64,000 bases of DNA from Myxocyprinus asiaticus (taxonomy: Eukaryota; Chordata; Actinopteri; Cypriniformes; Catostomidae). The position numbers and the translations under genes are program-made. The notes below the pieces were generated by a model, which did not search any database, had not been told where the DNA came from, and saw nothing but the letters and a program-made list of their open reading frames with translations. The stretch covers positions 34,677,501-34,741,500 of the forward strand of contig NC_059365.1 in NCBI RefSeq assembly GCF_019703515.2, written 5' to 3'. Shown here piece by piece: positions 1-12,141 of the stretch; the first letter of the stretch is position 1, and each line of letters begins with the position of its first letter.

Positions 1-529
1 CCTCAAACCATTACCGAACAATGTGTACAGTGTGGCAGGGCGCATTATCCTGATGAAAGAGGTCACTGCCATTGCCATGAAGGGGTGTACCTGGTCTGCA
101 ACAATGTTTAGGTAGGTGTCACATGTCAAATCCACATAAATGGCAGAACCCAGGGTTTCCCAGCAGAACATTGCCCAGAGTATCACACTGCTTCCAGTGG
201 CTTGTCGTCTTCCCACAGTGCATCCTGGTGCCATCACTTCTCCAGGTAAATGGCGCACGTGTACACGGCCGTCCATGTGATGTAAAAGAAAATGGGACTC
301 ATCAGACCAGGCAACCTTCTTCCACTGCTCCAAGGTCCAGTTCCAATGCTCACGTACCCACTGTAGACACTTTCGGCAGTGGACCAGGCAGGACCGGTCT
401 GCGGCTACACAGCCTCATAAGCAGCAGGGTGTGATGCTCTGTGTTTTGTGACACATTCCTTCCGTAACATCATTAAAACTCTCTTTGACTTGTGCCACAG
501 TAGACCTTCTGTCGGTTCGGACCAGCGTG

Positions 530-534
<5 letters not shown>
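1..534 (-). pseudogene. Tc1-like transposase relic, truncated at both sides
   Basis: Read on the minus strand, this stretch lines up closely with the transposase region of the Tc1 element at 42,989-43,957. Shared blocks include the part encoding the DGxVxVRxLPGE segment and the region around the second catalytic Asp (QDN) and the following NxVREWFEE-like segment. The window start cuts the 3' part and an (AT)n tract cuts the 5' part at 535, so neither terminal inverted repeat is present. The frame is interrupted, so the sequence cannot make transposase. Tc1 transposases are DDE enzymes that cut and paste at TA sites; that is family knowledge. The copy is probably old. Confidence 0.85.

Positions 535-590
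<56 letters not shown>
535..590. repeat. (AT)n microsatellite, about 56 bp
   Basis: Uninterrupted AT dinucleotides abut the broken edge of the Tc1 relic. Apparent open frames here encode only Tyr-Ile repeats and are not genes. Confidence 0.97.
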
Positions 591-594
<4 letters not shown>

Positions 595-672
595 ATTGAA
601 AACATTAAAACTAAAGCTTCATTTACTGCTCAAGGGCATTTTGCGTTTAGCTTTAATATAGCTACGATATAC

Positions 673-679
<7 letters not shown>

Positions 680-746
<67 letters not shown>

Positions 747-821
747 TACATACATACATACATACACAAACACACACTGTGTACTGTGTCCGTGTATGTG
801 TGAGCCTCTGTGTGTGTGTGT

Positions 822-874
<53 letters not shown>
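680..874. repeat. Compound microsatellite (TA)n-(CATA)n-(TG)n-(GA)n
   Basis: About 64 bp of TA is followed by CATA tetranucleotides, a short unique bridge, (TG)n with one interruption and a short (GA)n. The alternating purine-pyrimidine composition is prone to Z-DNA and slippage. Confidence 0.95.
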
Positions 875-875
<1 letters not shown>

Positions 876-1526
876 TAAGAAATGTCAACAACTGCATCAG
901 CTTTGCAAAACCATAGAGACTTTGTATGTTTGCTGGTCCTGACATTTAAGAGATGCTTCAGATGTTGCCTGTTCAAATGTGAAATAATATCTCAGACAGA
1001 TATGGAGAGATCACAGGTTATTTCACACAGCACTGTTACAGTACTTGTCTGATTACATACTGCCAGTGCTTAGGCCATTACCTTCGCTTGATATCACCTT
1101 TAGAAACACTCTCAATTGTTTCTAATTATGGTTATGGGCAGTACCATGCAAATGCAAAAAACAGGGTTGAAATGGTAACATTAAATCTGAAAAGAGATTG
1201 TTGGGATAATAGCATCGTGTCTTCAGATGCACCGATATAGGCCTGCAGCAATCTATTGTGATAACATTTTCATGATTGCCTTTTCCAAACCAGGAATGGC
1301 TCATTATTTCTTATTCTGAGCGCAAACCCATGTAATCTATGAAAGAACAACAGTGTGCATTAAACAGGGATCCCACGGGACCGATTCACATAGTTATTTT
1401 CCTATTGAAACACGTTTAACAGAGACATTAAAATTACTAAAACAAGGCAATTAATATGCCTGATTAATGAATTTCTTCTGAATCATCATTTTCTGGAACA
1501 CTTTTTCAAAAAGATGATACAGAGGG
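875..1526. other. No gene recognised
   Basis: AT-rich sequence with no convincing coding frame, RNA gene or repeat boundary that I could recognise. Confidence 0.6.
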
Positions 1527-2550
1527 TGTCACGGTCTTGTCACTCTGTCAGTTTGGGTTTTTGTCTGACAGGACAGTGGCATCATCGTCCCATGTCTGTC
1601 TTATGTTTCATTATATGTCTTTGTGTGAGCGCACGGTTTTGGTTGAATTCCCTGCCGTGCACTCTTCGGTCTATCTTGTTTCATGTTCCAAGCATGGTGT
1701 CTGGATCTTGACTTCCTGTCTGGTTCGGTTTTCGTCTGTGTCGGGATGTGGACACTCATGCTCCATGTTCTGTCTCTCGCAATCGTAGATGCTCGTTGCG
1801 CATGCTTTGCGCTGCACACCCGTGTCTCGAGCTGTCTTCACGTTGTGCTGAGGTTCGGTCACTTTGGTCTGAGGTTTCGGATTTGTGTGTGGCCGAACTC
1901 TCGCAGAGGTGTCCTGTCTTGTTTTTGTCACCTGTTGCATGCATTGCGTGATGTTTGCCTCGTGATGTACGCTCAGGTTTTGTTTAGTATCAGAGTGCGT
2001 GGCATGGCTTTGTTTGGTGTTGCTATGCATTCTCTTGTCTTGTTTGTCAGTTGGCATGAGCGTATATTGCCTTATTGTCTTGCCGATGTGCGCTCATGCC
2101 ATTCGGGTGTTTTGTTGTCTTGTGACAGTACATGGCTTTGTTTTGATTCTGTATCGCCACGTACCTCTCTGTCTTATGTCATACCCCGCCTCCTTGTTTG
2201 CTTAGTATTAGTTCATTTGCCTTACCTGTCCCCTGTTAATCCCTTTGATCTCACGCCTTATTATAGCCTCCTCGTGTGTACTGTCCAGTGCCAGTTTGTC
2301 TTGTGTATTCAGTCGGTCAGTCTAATATATTCCCTGTCTGTCCTGTCTCCCCTACCTGGTTCCTGTTTTGGTCCGGTTGGTCCTGTTTCCCTCTGCACCA
2401 GCCTGGATTACCCTTTTTCCACTTCAGGGTAGTATGTTTGTTTTTCCTCTTCGTGGGATTATTTTTTTCATTTTTATTTTTTTATTAATAAATTCCCTGT
2501 TTATTTTCACTCTACGTTCGGGTCCTGAGCCTCATTATTCTATTGTAACA
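1527..2550 (+). repeat. LTR-like block (solo LTR or LTR remnant)
   Basis: The block begins TGTCAC and ends GTAACA (TG...CA). It has a TATA-like stretch near 2,262 and an AATAAA signal near 2,487, as expected for U3-R-U5. The first ~170 bp are clearly related to 50,016-50,190, which also starts at TGTCAT. I see no matching target duplication (GAGGG before, TAATC after), so it may be degraded or recombined. A 249-codon open frame at 1,683-2,432 crosses it, but its composition shows no known domain and I do not treat it as a gene. Confidence 0.55.
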
Positions 2551-3154
2551 TAATCTCGACAGCTTTGCCGATTTTGGTCTTTCCCTATTCAAGTAGATTG
2601 TAGCTGCACATTTATGACTGGAAATAGCTGCCCGGGATTACTACCAAGATCTTGCCTTAAAAGGAACTTTGATAATGCTCTTGGTCTTCTCTAGTCTTAA
2701 CATATTCTGCTGAGGTACTGAACTAAGGACAAAGCATTTCCCAGGCAATAAAGTACCCCATCTCTCTTTAAAAACCTTTAAAACCTTGCACCATGGCTTG
2801 ATAGATTTAAATCAGCCTAGTAGTCTGGACCTTTGATTTACAATCAAACCCTACCTGAACTTGGAATTTATGACCCATTACTGCTGTCACTGAGCTGGTA
2901 TTACATTAGATTTCACTGTTCATCTGGTCATGGCCTGAATGCCCACAACTGATGTGCTGTAAGAAATATGTGTTTGGCACCACATTATAAAGAATAGTGG
3001 ACACAGGTAAACAATGAGCATGTCATTGGGTGATCTGAAGTTCAGGGCTGTTGCGTGGAGATGTTAATATCAACTCAGGGTTTTCTCTCCGATCGGTATC
3101 CCATAAGATATCTGCTTCAGGTCAGAGATCCAGACTTTGCAGCAATACATAAGC

Positions 3155-3760
3155 CAGTGGCTCTCAAATGGTGGGTTATGACCCAAAAATAGGTATGTTC
3201 TGATAATCATGCATAGTTAGGTAGAAAACTGAATAGGCTTATCAACTTTTAAAAGAGAGGCAAAAATACTTTCCCTATGTTTAGTTGTTAATGTCACATG
3301 GTAATATGACTAATACAATATTTGGCCCAGTGTTTGTTCCATATGTTAGATCACATTTTTTTTTTTTTTTTTTTCTCATGTTAATAGTTTTGCATTTTGG
3401 CATGCAGTTCATGGTACAGTGGTAACCTACAACTCTTACCTTAAGGATCTGTTTGAGCTAACCCTTAAAATTACTTTTGTTGGCCTAACCTAATGTAGTC
3501 AGGTTGATTAAGTCATATTAAATATATTTTATGAATGGTCATATTTTGTATTTTTTATTTGAAACCAATTAAAACCAGTTAATTTAGATGTTACCACCTG
3601 AATCAATTTTTTTAGGTTACCTAACATTTTTATAATCTATATTAATACATTTCATGTTGTATTTTAACTTTAAATATTTTATACAATGATCAGTTTGAAA
3701 GTGTTGGGTCGTCATTTTAAGCTCATTGTAAAATGTAGGTCCTGAAGAAAGAACCATTCA
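3155..3760. mobile_element. hAT-like non-autonomous element, degraded
   Basis: It starts CAGTGGCTCTCAA, followed by a GGTGGGTTATGACCC block and an AGGTATGTTCTGAT block. The same blocks occur inverted at the right end of the hAT-like element at 33,972-35,491 and, more distantly, at 31,314. The right end near 3,740-3,760 (GTCCTGAAG...GAACCATT) is a poor match to the expected inverted terminus, and I find no 8-bp target duplication. The left end is firm and the right end is inferred. Confidence 0.45.
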
Positions 3761-4765
3761 AATAGGCTATTTAATGTATGTATGTTCATTTTTTTCCTTC
3801 ACCCCTTCTTATTTATGTTCAAAGATAAGTTTAAGAGTGGTGCAATAAAATATATTAACATACATAGTGCTTTTTTATGAGTTCCTTTCATTTAGACTGC
3901 AGTCTTTTTTCCTTAAGATTGGGCTTCCATTCTCTCACAAATGCTAAAAAAAAAAAAAACATTTGTTCCTGTAAAAGTATGATGGCAGAAACTTTACTGC
4001 GGCCCACGCTCTGATTTGGCAATAGTCAGCCGCAGAGAAGAGATGAAACATCAGATGGAACATTCAGAATACTGTCTGATACATTCATGATTAGTCAGCC
4101 TTCACACACATCCAAGATGCTGAAATTCAACACCCAAATCATGACCATCGCTTCAAAATTTGCATCTTGATGGAGGGCTGCTCCCTGTCAAAGCATGCCA
4201 GGCTGTGGATACATCCAGTGTCCTGTTGTTTATTTTTCTTACAATAAACATGCATGACAGCTCACCTTTAAAGCTGGTATGATGTGTGTGCGGAACACAC
4301 AAAATATCAGAAACCCAGATTCACTTCCACCACTAGAGGAAAATCTGCCCCATTGATGTCAGTGTTGACAATCCTCTTACACCAGTTTAAAGGCTTACAA
4401 TGGGTTTCAAAGCTAACAAAGGATGACTTTTTTTCTTTTCTTTGTAAAATAGAGAAAGTACCAATGATAATGATTGTAATCATTACTGTGTTTTTACTAT
4501 TCAGTGCTAATACTCTGTTTGTCACAGGCAACTCTTTTCATTAGATGTCTTTGTGCAAGCTTATGTCACTGGGAGATTTGTTGGCATAAGGTATTATTAA
4601 AATAATTTGTGTATAGCAGTTAGTCCCATAGAGACGTATTTTAATGGTGACTCCATTTTAGTGCTAATATCTGTAGCGCTTGTCCTTGGAACAGTGAAAG
4701 AGGAAGCAAATTAGTTGTAATTCACACTTGAGTAACCATAACAAGCTGCTTTTTTTTGTTAAAAC

Positions 4766-4870
4766 TTAAAGTTCACCCAAAATGATATTTCTGTAAATAT
4801 TTACTCACCCTCATTTTTTTAAAACCAATGTACTGTAATTTTTCCATGGAAAACAAAAGGAGAACATTTT
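4766..4870. repeat. MITE fragment (AGTTCACCCAAAA family)
   Basis: It starts AGTTCACCCAAAATGA and continues with a TTTACTCACCCTCA block, the same terminal sequence as the element at 16,339-16,529. Only one end is present, so it is a half-copy. This sequence is a common teleost interspersed repeat. Confidence 0.6.
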
Positions 4871-6719
4871 GAAGAATCATTCGGCTAGCAAGATCCAAAA
4901 AGGACAAAGAAAACACCAAAGATTTGAAGCCATACAAGGTTTGTGTGAGGAACAGGCCGAATTTGTTTTTAGCATATTTAACCACTTGGTTAAAAAGGTC
5001 ACCTTCAAAGTATTACTTCAAAATTGAAGTTGTTATTCACTATTAATCTTCACCTCTGCCAAAGCTTGTGTTTAATCCATGACAGCATCCAGATTAAAAT
5101 ATGCTACATTGACATCATTGATGCCAAAATAGCATTGGACGTCTAATGTCCCATGTCCCTTATTTACAGGTGCCGTAAGTGATGTTAGCCATTCTTGAAC
5201 TTTCATCAGACTTAGCAATCGATTTAGACACGCCCCCTCTTTCCAAAAACCTGCCCTCAAAACATACTGTTGAATCGTTGAGATCGTCACAGAGCAGAAG
5301 AGCAGCAGTGCTTCTTCTCACCATTGTCAAAAACAACAGAAGCATAATAGCAGCCTCAACTGACAACTGTTATGAATTCGAATATGTTGTTTAATCTGAA
5401 TGATCCACTTCAACTACTAAAATGCGCAAATTGGTTGACAGGCAGAAAGCGCATCAAAATCTTCTGATTGGCTGATCAAAGTATATGAAAGCTGCCCATG
5501 TCCACATTTTTGTTTCCTGTTTACACAGTCTAATGCTGTCACAGAGACTGCTGAGATATCTCAGGACACTTGATTCATTGATATCTTTCAGGGAGTAGAA
5601 AAAATTTCTGCACACCATTCCATAAAAAAATGACAGCACCTTTAAGCAGCCAAACACTCTCGAGGGGACTCTCCCCGCTTCCTCACCACCCTCCACCTGT
5701 CCAAATTGTGAAACATCTCCTATTGAGGTACTCAGAATAATCATGTCTCATATTTCCATGGCAAAAAATTGTCAAACCTAAGTAGATGCAGGGCCGTCAC
5801 CACCCCCAATATTCATAATAGTGGTGTACTGATATGGGATTTTTCAATGTTGATTATAAATACACATATGCGCAGATACATTACCTCCTACCAAGACATG
5901 ATGGTAAGATAGAATGTGCTTCACGAAAATTTGGGCATCACATTCCTCTCCTTTTCTCTTTCTTTTGATTCTCTCACTCACACACACTCTCTCTCTTCCT
6001 ATGGCACACTTTACAGGAAGAACTTATTTACGATCCTGTGTTTCTGTGTGTGAACGACAGGCAGACACAGTGAGAAATTATTATCTGAGGAAAGTATTGT
6101 TGGATTGCTGTGGGTGGACAGGGCTCTCTAAAGGTCATACTCCAAACTCATACTGAAAAGACATCTGGTGATTCACATACCAATCTGACAGCCTCCTCTC
6201 TCATTTTTTTCCACATCTCCCAGCCGGCCCTGACAAAGAACCATTTGGTTCAGCTCTCCGCAAGCCAAGCTCATTTCCCCATTCCCCAGCTGATGACTTT
6301 ACATAGTTAGCCAATAGAACATCACATCTTGGACATGACAAAGAAATGGCAGAAATTACCTCTGTTCTAGGGGAAATAAGGGAGAATATCTCTTCAGGTT
6401 TAAAGACACCATAATATCAAAATTGAAATTTGGTGGCTTTCAGTCCATTAGCTTAGAAGCCATCTACAGTATATGCCTGTTGTTGGGCCTCATGTATTCA
6501 GATAAAAGACAAAGGCAGGCCTAACACAGTCGTAAAACCTGACTGAGGCCCACAAACAGTCATAAATCTTACTGATAAAAACCGCACCAAAATCAAACAA
6601 AGGGAGTCCAAAACAGACTACAAATCCCATGAAGCCTTGCTCACTAAAGGATCGAACTCTCAACTCCTATTGGATGAGGCACACAACAGAACGGCCCTCA
6701 ACCATGATGTCATCGGGAG

Positions 6720-6727
6720 TATAAATA
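6720..6727 (+). promoter_or_regulatory. TATA box in LTR copy 1
   Basis: TATAAATA lies 240 bp inside the LTR. The equivalent place in copy 2 (near 10,213) reads GTTGAAATA, so that copy has lost the box. Confidence 0.55.
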
Positions 6728-7940
6728 ACTCTGAGACCCTTCCGGGCATTGCTTTCAGCAACTTTGCTCGCCGTGTGTAGACGCAGCTCATCGCTGCTCT
6801 CATGTGTAGCCTCGTGGCACAAGGAAGTAACATCCGATTTGAAACTGTGGCCATACAATCTCCATCTCGCTGGACGAGTTGAGATTACTCTGTGTTCCAC
6901 CGAACACTCTAACGGATTCGAAGGAGACCGCCGAGCAATCCGCATCTTCATCCGTTTGCCTGCAGAAGTGAAGAGAAAAAGATTTCTCTTCCCTCTTCAA
7001 TCAAGTCGATGGCTCTGATTTCTCCGCCAGCCCACAGAGAATCAGCAGCCGTACCGCCCGCCGACAGAGCGAGGAAATGGCCTCCCGTCATTACCCGAGC
7101 CTCGAGGAACCGAATCGCAGTTAAACGATGGATGAACACACATTCTACCTGCGTCCTCATGCGATTCAAGTAAGAGGTTTACGTCTGGGAAGAGATAGAA
7201 TATTATAGTGTGTTATTCTTGTGTATCAAGGTTATTGCTTGTACAGTTTACGGACCGCTGAGTCCGCCCATTGCTGCTAATAATACTCAAGGTATTACTG
7301 CAATGTACTGTTATCACGAATTAAATCTGCTGTGTTGTAGTCCAACCACATAGGACTGTTGTTTATTTCTGCAATCGCAGGTGAGACCGGCACACTGAGT
7401 TTATCCATTAAAGAACCAAAGACCACGGGACGGTTTACGAGCCGTCCACCGCATCTCTGTGTGATAAACTAACAGCTGCTTTCTCTCCCACGATCGTGAA
7501 ACCGGCTTTGGTGCTGCCACTTTATTCTCTCTCTCTCTCGTACTAACCACACACACACGCGACCCCTCACAAACATTCTCGCACGCACTTTTGGCTAGTA
7601 GATAACTTCGTGATAAAGCTCAGCTTTGTCCCTAAGTTATCGTACAAGTGGAGACACGCGGTAAATGGGCAGACGCCATTAACCGGCTTCTCTCCGCCCA
7701 CATTCGCGGCCATATTCTATGGCCGGAAATCTCGCGTGATGTACTCTCCACGAGAGTCAAGTCTCCCATTTTGTGCGCATCACTCCTTACACACAAACAC
7801 ACACACACACACACCTTCCTCTCATGTGTTATAGGCTAATTTTGGTTACCATATCTAATCATGTAACTGTTTAGTTTGTAGTTGTAAGTCAGAAGTTTAT
7901 TGACTGCATTTTATTGATTATTAATTGACATTACTGCATA

Positions 7941-7946
7941 AATAAA
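7941..7946 (+). terminator. Poly(A) signal AATAAA in LTR copy 1
   Basis: AATAAA sits in a block conserved between both LTR copies (11,420-11,425 in copy 2). It would mark the end of R in a retroelement transcript. Confidence 0.5.
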
Positions 7947-8464
7947 CTTTGTTATATTTCAAAGAGAAGTGTTTTGGTTTGTTTTGCATACACCTGTGTC
8001 AAATGCTGGCAGGGGATGTCAGTGCTCGGATTCAAGCCTTCATTGTTTCCTTTTGAATGTTGATTTTCTTAAGACAACAATCTAATATTGAGACTGTTAT
8101 ACTGTCTGGTTATTAGTCCCTGATTCCAGGGTGCTGCCCCGGTGATATTAATCCTTATTAATATTCTATTGATTTTGATAATTGATAATTATCTTTGATG
8201 ATTGTTGAATTTGAAGGATCAATAAGCTAGTGTTAATTCTAATCAATGTTGCATTGATTTTAATAAGTAATGATTATCTTTGATAATAATTAATATTCTA
8301 TTGAATTTGATGGTTATCTTTGATTGTTGATGTGAAGGATTAATAGAGCTAACATTGATTCAAATCAATGTTCTATTGATTTTAATAATTGATAATTATC
8401 TTTGATAATTATTAATTATTGCTAATAACCAAACCCGCTCCTGAACGTAGCGCACTACATTTAC

Positions 8465-8481
8465 TGGTGCCCCGTTTGAGG
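8465..8481 (+). other. Primer-binding site, elongator tRNA-Met type
   Basis: TGGTGCCCCGTTTGAGG starts five bases after the LTR's terminal CA. It is the reverse complement of the vertebrate elongator tRNA-Met 3' end including CCA, with one mismatch (T for G at position 12). This supports a reverse-transcribing element primed by that tRNA. The tRNA sequence is from general knowledge, not a search. Confidence 0.65.
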
Positions 8482-8564
8482 CTTTAATGAGTTAGATTCT
8501 ATTTCCTCCAAACATGACGATGGTCATTATGGCCAAACAGTTAAATTTTTTATTCATTATACCT

Positions 8565-9184
8565 TTTGGAGCAGTGGTTTCTTCCTTGCTGAGCAGCCTT
8601 TCAAGTTATGTCGATATAGATCTAATTTTATTGTGGATATAGATACTTGTCTACCTGTTTCCTCCAGCATCTTCACAAGGTTCTTTGCTGTTGTTCTGGG
8701 ATTGATTTGCACTTTTCGCACCAGACTCTCATCTCTTGGAGACAGAATGTGTCTCCTTCCCAAGCGGTATGATGGCTGTATGGTCCCATGGTGTTTATAC
8801 TTGGGTTTTGTTGTTTGTACTGATAAATGTGGTACCTTCAAGCATTTTGAAATTGCATTTGGCTGATTCTTTTTGATTTTCCCATGATGTCAAGCAAAGA
8901 GGCACTGAGTTTGAAGGTAGGCCTTAAAATACATCCACAAGTCCACCTCCAATTCAGTACACCTCCTATTAGAAGCTAATTGGCTAATTGTCTAAAGGCT
9001 TGACATAATTTTCTAGAATTTTACAAGCTGCTTAAAGACACAGTTACCTTAGTGTCTGTAAACTTCTAACCAACTGGAATTGTGATATAGTCAATTAAAA
9101 GTGAAACAATCTGTCTGTTAACACTTGTTGGAAAAATTAGTCATGTCATGCACAAAGTAGATGTCCTAAACGACTTGCCAAAAG

Positions 9185-9186
<2 letters not shown>
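8565..9186 (-). pseudogene. Tdr1-like Tc1 transposon relic (N-terminal transposase and inner TIR)
   Basis: The minus strand holds, in order, an inner terminal repeat with the usual teleost Tc1 text (GGCAAGTCGTTTAGGACATC near 9,180; ATCACAATTCCAGTTGG near 9,080), a transposase start (MGKSKRIS) and the N-terminal paired-like DNA-binding region, with PSYRLGRRHILSPRDE and INPRTTAKNLVKMLEETG visible. A stop and frameshift separate the start from the main frame, and the copy ends after KKPLLQK, so the whole catalytic DDE domain is missing. The outer terminal repeat is lost where an (AT)n tract begins at 9,187. The family resembles the Tdr1 / salmonid Tc1 group. Confidence 0.85.

Positions 9187-9243
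<57 letters not shown>
9187..9243. repeat. (AT)n microsatellite
   Basis: About 57 bp of alternating AT starts exactly where the Tc1 terminal repeat breaks off. Confidence 0.95.
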
Positions 9244-9247
<4 letters not shown>

Positions 9248-9969
9248 CAACAGTTAGTTCCAGTCCTCAAATCTGATTGGACGAGATACATTCCATGAGC
9301 ACTGATGGTCTGACACCATCAGCACTCTGACGCTTCACTGTGTGTATCACTCCGCTTGTGATCGTGCCATTCTAAACTAAAGTGTAAGAGCAGTGCAGAT
9401 GTGATAAGAGCTATTGTTTGTCTTTTTTTTTTTTTTACATGTATTTTTTTTTTTTTACATTATATTTGTTAGCCAGCAGGTGGTGGCATAAGATAATTTT
9501 TATGTGTAATATTAGCCAGTTAGGTGATGTGAAGTGAATCCGCATCAGCCAGTGTTTACATACAGCACTCTGTGATCGCTTGTATTATGGTCTGAGCTGT
9601 CAACACGACAGATCTTGTCACAGTTGTTGTTGGTCACTACACTACTAAAGCTAGGAAATAGTTTTAAACGGCTTTAAATGAACAACTTCAGCATTAAGGC
9701 TCATCACAGCTGAGAGAGACAACAGACTGATTAATTACACAAACTGAATGTGCTTACCTCTTATCAGACTTTCCACATTGGAGCGTACACACTGTTTAAA
9801 ATGGCAGAGGACATTGCTGTTTCTATAGTGAAAGACTCTTGCGCACCGGCTACCGCGAAACAGGGAAAAATACCCCTGCTTGGATGGCTATTTTTCCACT
9901 GAAAATGCTGATCTTCACAAAGCTGACAGCATCTCTGCTTGGGTGTGGCAACAGGTGATCGCACACGCT
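9244..9969. other. No gene; probable DNA-transposon remnant
   Basis: The left part (CAGTTAGTTCCAGTCCTCAA) reads like a common teleost repeat. It contains a 13-bp imperfect hairpin (near 9,296-9,326, arms GAGCACTGATGGT and its near-complement). The remainder shows nothing recognisable. No polypurine tract precedes the LTR at 9,970. Confidence 0.45.
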
Positions 9970-11923
9970 TGTTGGGACTCATGTATTCAGATAGAAGACA
10001 AAGGCAGGCCTAACACAGTCGTAAAAACCTAACTCAAGCCCCCACATTCCAAGTTGTAAATTATACTGATAAAAATCGTGCCAAAATCAAACAAAGGGAG
10101 GCCAAAACAGACTACAAATCCCATGAAGCCTTGCTCACTAAAGGATCAAACTCTCAACTCCTATTGGATGAGGCACACAACAGAACGCACCTCAAACCAT
10201 GACATCATCAGGAGTTGAAATACCTCTGAAATGCTTTCGGGATTTGCTTCCAGCAACTTTGTTCACCGAGTATAGACGTAGTTTATCGCTGCTCTCAGGT
10301 GCAACCTCGTGGCACAAGGAAGTAACGTCCGACTTGAAACTGTGGCCATACAATCTCCATCTCGCTGGACGAGTTGAGATTACTCTGTGTTCAACCGAAC
10401 ACTCTAACGGATCCGAAGGAGACCACCGAGCAATTCGCATCTTCATCCGTTTGCCTACAGAAGTGAAGTGATTAAAGATTTCTCTTCCATCTTCAATCAA
10501 GTTGACATTTCTGAGTTCTCCGCCAGCCCGCCAAGAATCAACAGCAGTACTGCCCACCGACAGAGCGAGGAAACGGCCTCCCATCATCACCCGAGCCTCA
10601 AGGTACCGGGTCAGAGTTAAAGGACGGAGTAAAACACATTCTACCTGTGTCCTCATGCGATTCAAGTAAGAGGTTTATGTCTGGGCAGAGATAGAATATT
10701 ATAGTGTGTTATTCTTGTGTTTCAAGGTTTTTTTTGCTTGTACAGTTTACGGACCGCCATGTCTGCTCATTATTAATACTCGGGTATTAATTATCACAAA
10801 TTTGTTTTGCTGTATTGTGGTCCAACCAAATTGGACTGTTGTGCAATTTCGCCATCGCGGGTGAGACAAGTAAACTGAGTTCATCCATTAAAGAGTCAAA
10901 GTACGCGGGACTGTTTACAAGCCGTCCACCTCGTCTCTGAGCGATGAACTAACAGCTGCTTTCTCTCCCACGATCGCGAAATCGGCTTTAGGGCTGTCAC
11001 TTCTCTCTCTCTCGTACTAACCACACACACACACATGCACGCACGCGACCCCTCACAAACATTCTGACACACATTATTGGCTCGTAGATAGCTTAAATGC
11101 TAAAGCCCAGCTTTGTCCCTAAGCTATCGTACAAGCGGATACACGCGGAAACTGGTAGATGCCATTGACTGGTTTCTCTCCGCCCCCATTCGCGGTCATA
11201 TTCCCTGGCCGGAAGTCTCGCGTGACATACTCTCCATGAGTGTCACGTCTGCCATTTTGTGCGCGTCCCTCCTTACACACACACACACTGTCAAACACAC
11301 ACCTTATGTGTTATAGGATTATTTTTATTTCCATATCTAATCATATCACTGTTTAGTTTGTAGTTGTAAGTCGGAAGTTTATTGACTGCATTGTATTAAT
11401 TAATTGATATTACTACATAAATAAACTTTGTTTATATTACAAAGAGAAGTGTTTTGGTTTGTTTTGCATATGCCTGTGTCATGCTGATGGGATGTCAGTG
11501 CTCGGATTCAAACCTTCATTCATTGTTTTTTTCCCCGAAAATCGATATTCTTCAGATGTCGATTTTCCTAAGAAAACAATCTAATATTGAGACTGTTTTA
11601 CTATCTGGTTATTAGTCCCTGATTTCAGGGTGGTGCCCCGTCAATGTTAATCCTTATTAATATTCTATTGATTTTTGATAATTGATAATTATCTTGTATG
11701 ATTGTTGAATTTGAATGATCAATAAGCTAGAGTTAATTTTAATTAATGTTTCATCGATGTTAACAATTAATGATTATCTTTGATAATTGTTGATTTAAAG
11801 GATAAAAAAAAGCTAACATTGATTCTCATCAATGTTCTATTGATTTTAATAATTAATAATTATCTTTGATAATTATTAATTATTGCTAATAACCAAACTT
11901 GCTCCTAAACGTAGCACACTACA
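9970..11923 (+). repeat. Long LTR, copy 2 (~1.95 kb)
   Basis: Full-length homologue of 6,481-8,459 in the same orientation, starting TGTTGGGACTCATG and ending GCACACTACA. It is followed, as copy 1 is, by TTTAC, a primer-binding site and a shared GAGG(C/T)TTTAATGAGTTAG leader. Because leader sequence follows and no polypurine tract precedes it, this is a second 5'-LTR-plus-leader remnant rather than the 3' LTR of copy 1. The TATA box is mutated. The AATAAA at 11,420-11,425 is kept. Confidence 0.7.
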
Positions 11924-11928
11924 TTTAC

Positions 11929-11945
11929 TGGAGCCCCATATGAGG
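11929..11945 (+). other. Decayed primer-binding site, tRNA-Met type
   Basis: TGGAGCCCCATATGAGG sits at the same distance from the LTR end as the site at 8,465. It differs from the expected tRNA-Met complement at about four positions. Confidence 0.5.
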
Positions 11946-12059
11946 TTTTAATGAGTTAGATTCAATTAATTAATTTAAATATTAATTCCTAACTAAAGAA
12001 ATAATTATTAATTATTTCTGATAGTAACACTGATCTAAACAACCAGTAAAGCCCTACAC

Positions 12060-12100
12060 GCTCCGTCTCTCTCTTTCTCTCTCTCTTTCTCTCTCTCTCG

Positions 12101-12141
<41 letters not shown>

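Larger units (their letters stand above)
2551..6480. other. Gene-free stretch with repeat fragments
   Basis: No coding region is recognised. It holds poly-T (near 3,355), poly-A (near 3,947), a hAT-like end (3,155) and a MITE fragment (4,766). The part at about 5,165-5,645 has short, roughly inverted ends (CAGGTGCCGTAA and a degraded counterpart near 5,630), suggesting another old non-autonomous DNA element; this is uncertain. Confidence 0.5.
6481..8459 (+). repeat. Long LTR, copy 1 (~1.98 kb)
   Basis: This block starts TGTTGGGCCTCATG and ends GCGCACTACA (TG...CA). It matches 9,970-11,923 along its whole length. It carries a TATAAATA box at 6,720 with an inverted CCAAT-type ATTGG upstream, an AATAAA signal at 7,941, and a tRNA-type primer-binding site five bases past its end. 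These are the parts of a retroelement LTR with an unusually long R region (about 1.2 kb). A good splice-donor-like site (CAAGTAAGAG) lies near 7,148. No gag, pol or env is attached, so I cannot say whether the source was a gypsy-type element or an endogenous retrovirus. Antisense open frames inside it look accidental. Confidence 0.7.

Noticed and set aside
405..976. Several open frames encoding Tyr-Ile or Thr-His/Cys-Val repeats
   Set aside because: They are translations of (TA)n and (TG)n microsatellites. The same holds near 12,440, 12,944, 40,185, 50,576 and 57,490.
1683..2432. 249-codon open frame on the plus strand
   Set aside because: It lies inside an LTR-like block, has no recognisable domain and an unusual Cys/Val/Leu-rich composition from TG-rich DNA.
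10192..10665. 157-codon antisense frame, partly conserved in the other LTR copy
   Set aside because: Conservation is explained by the repeated LTR; the frame is antisense, broken in copy 1, and has no known domain.
9970..11923. 3' LTR of an element whose 5' LTR is 6,481-8,459
   Set aside because: A primer-site and leader also follow this copy and no polypurine tract precedes it, so it is another 5' end.
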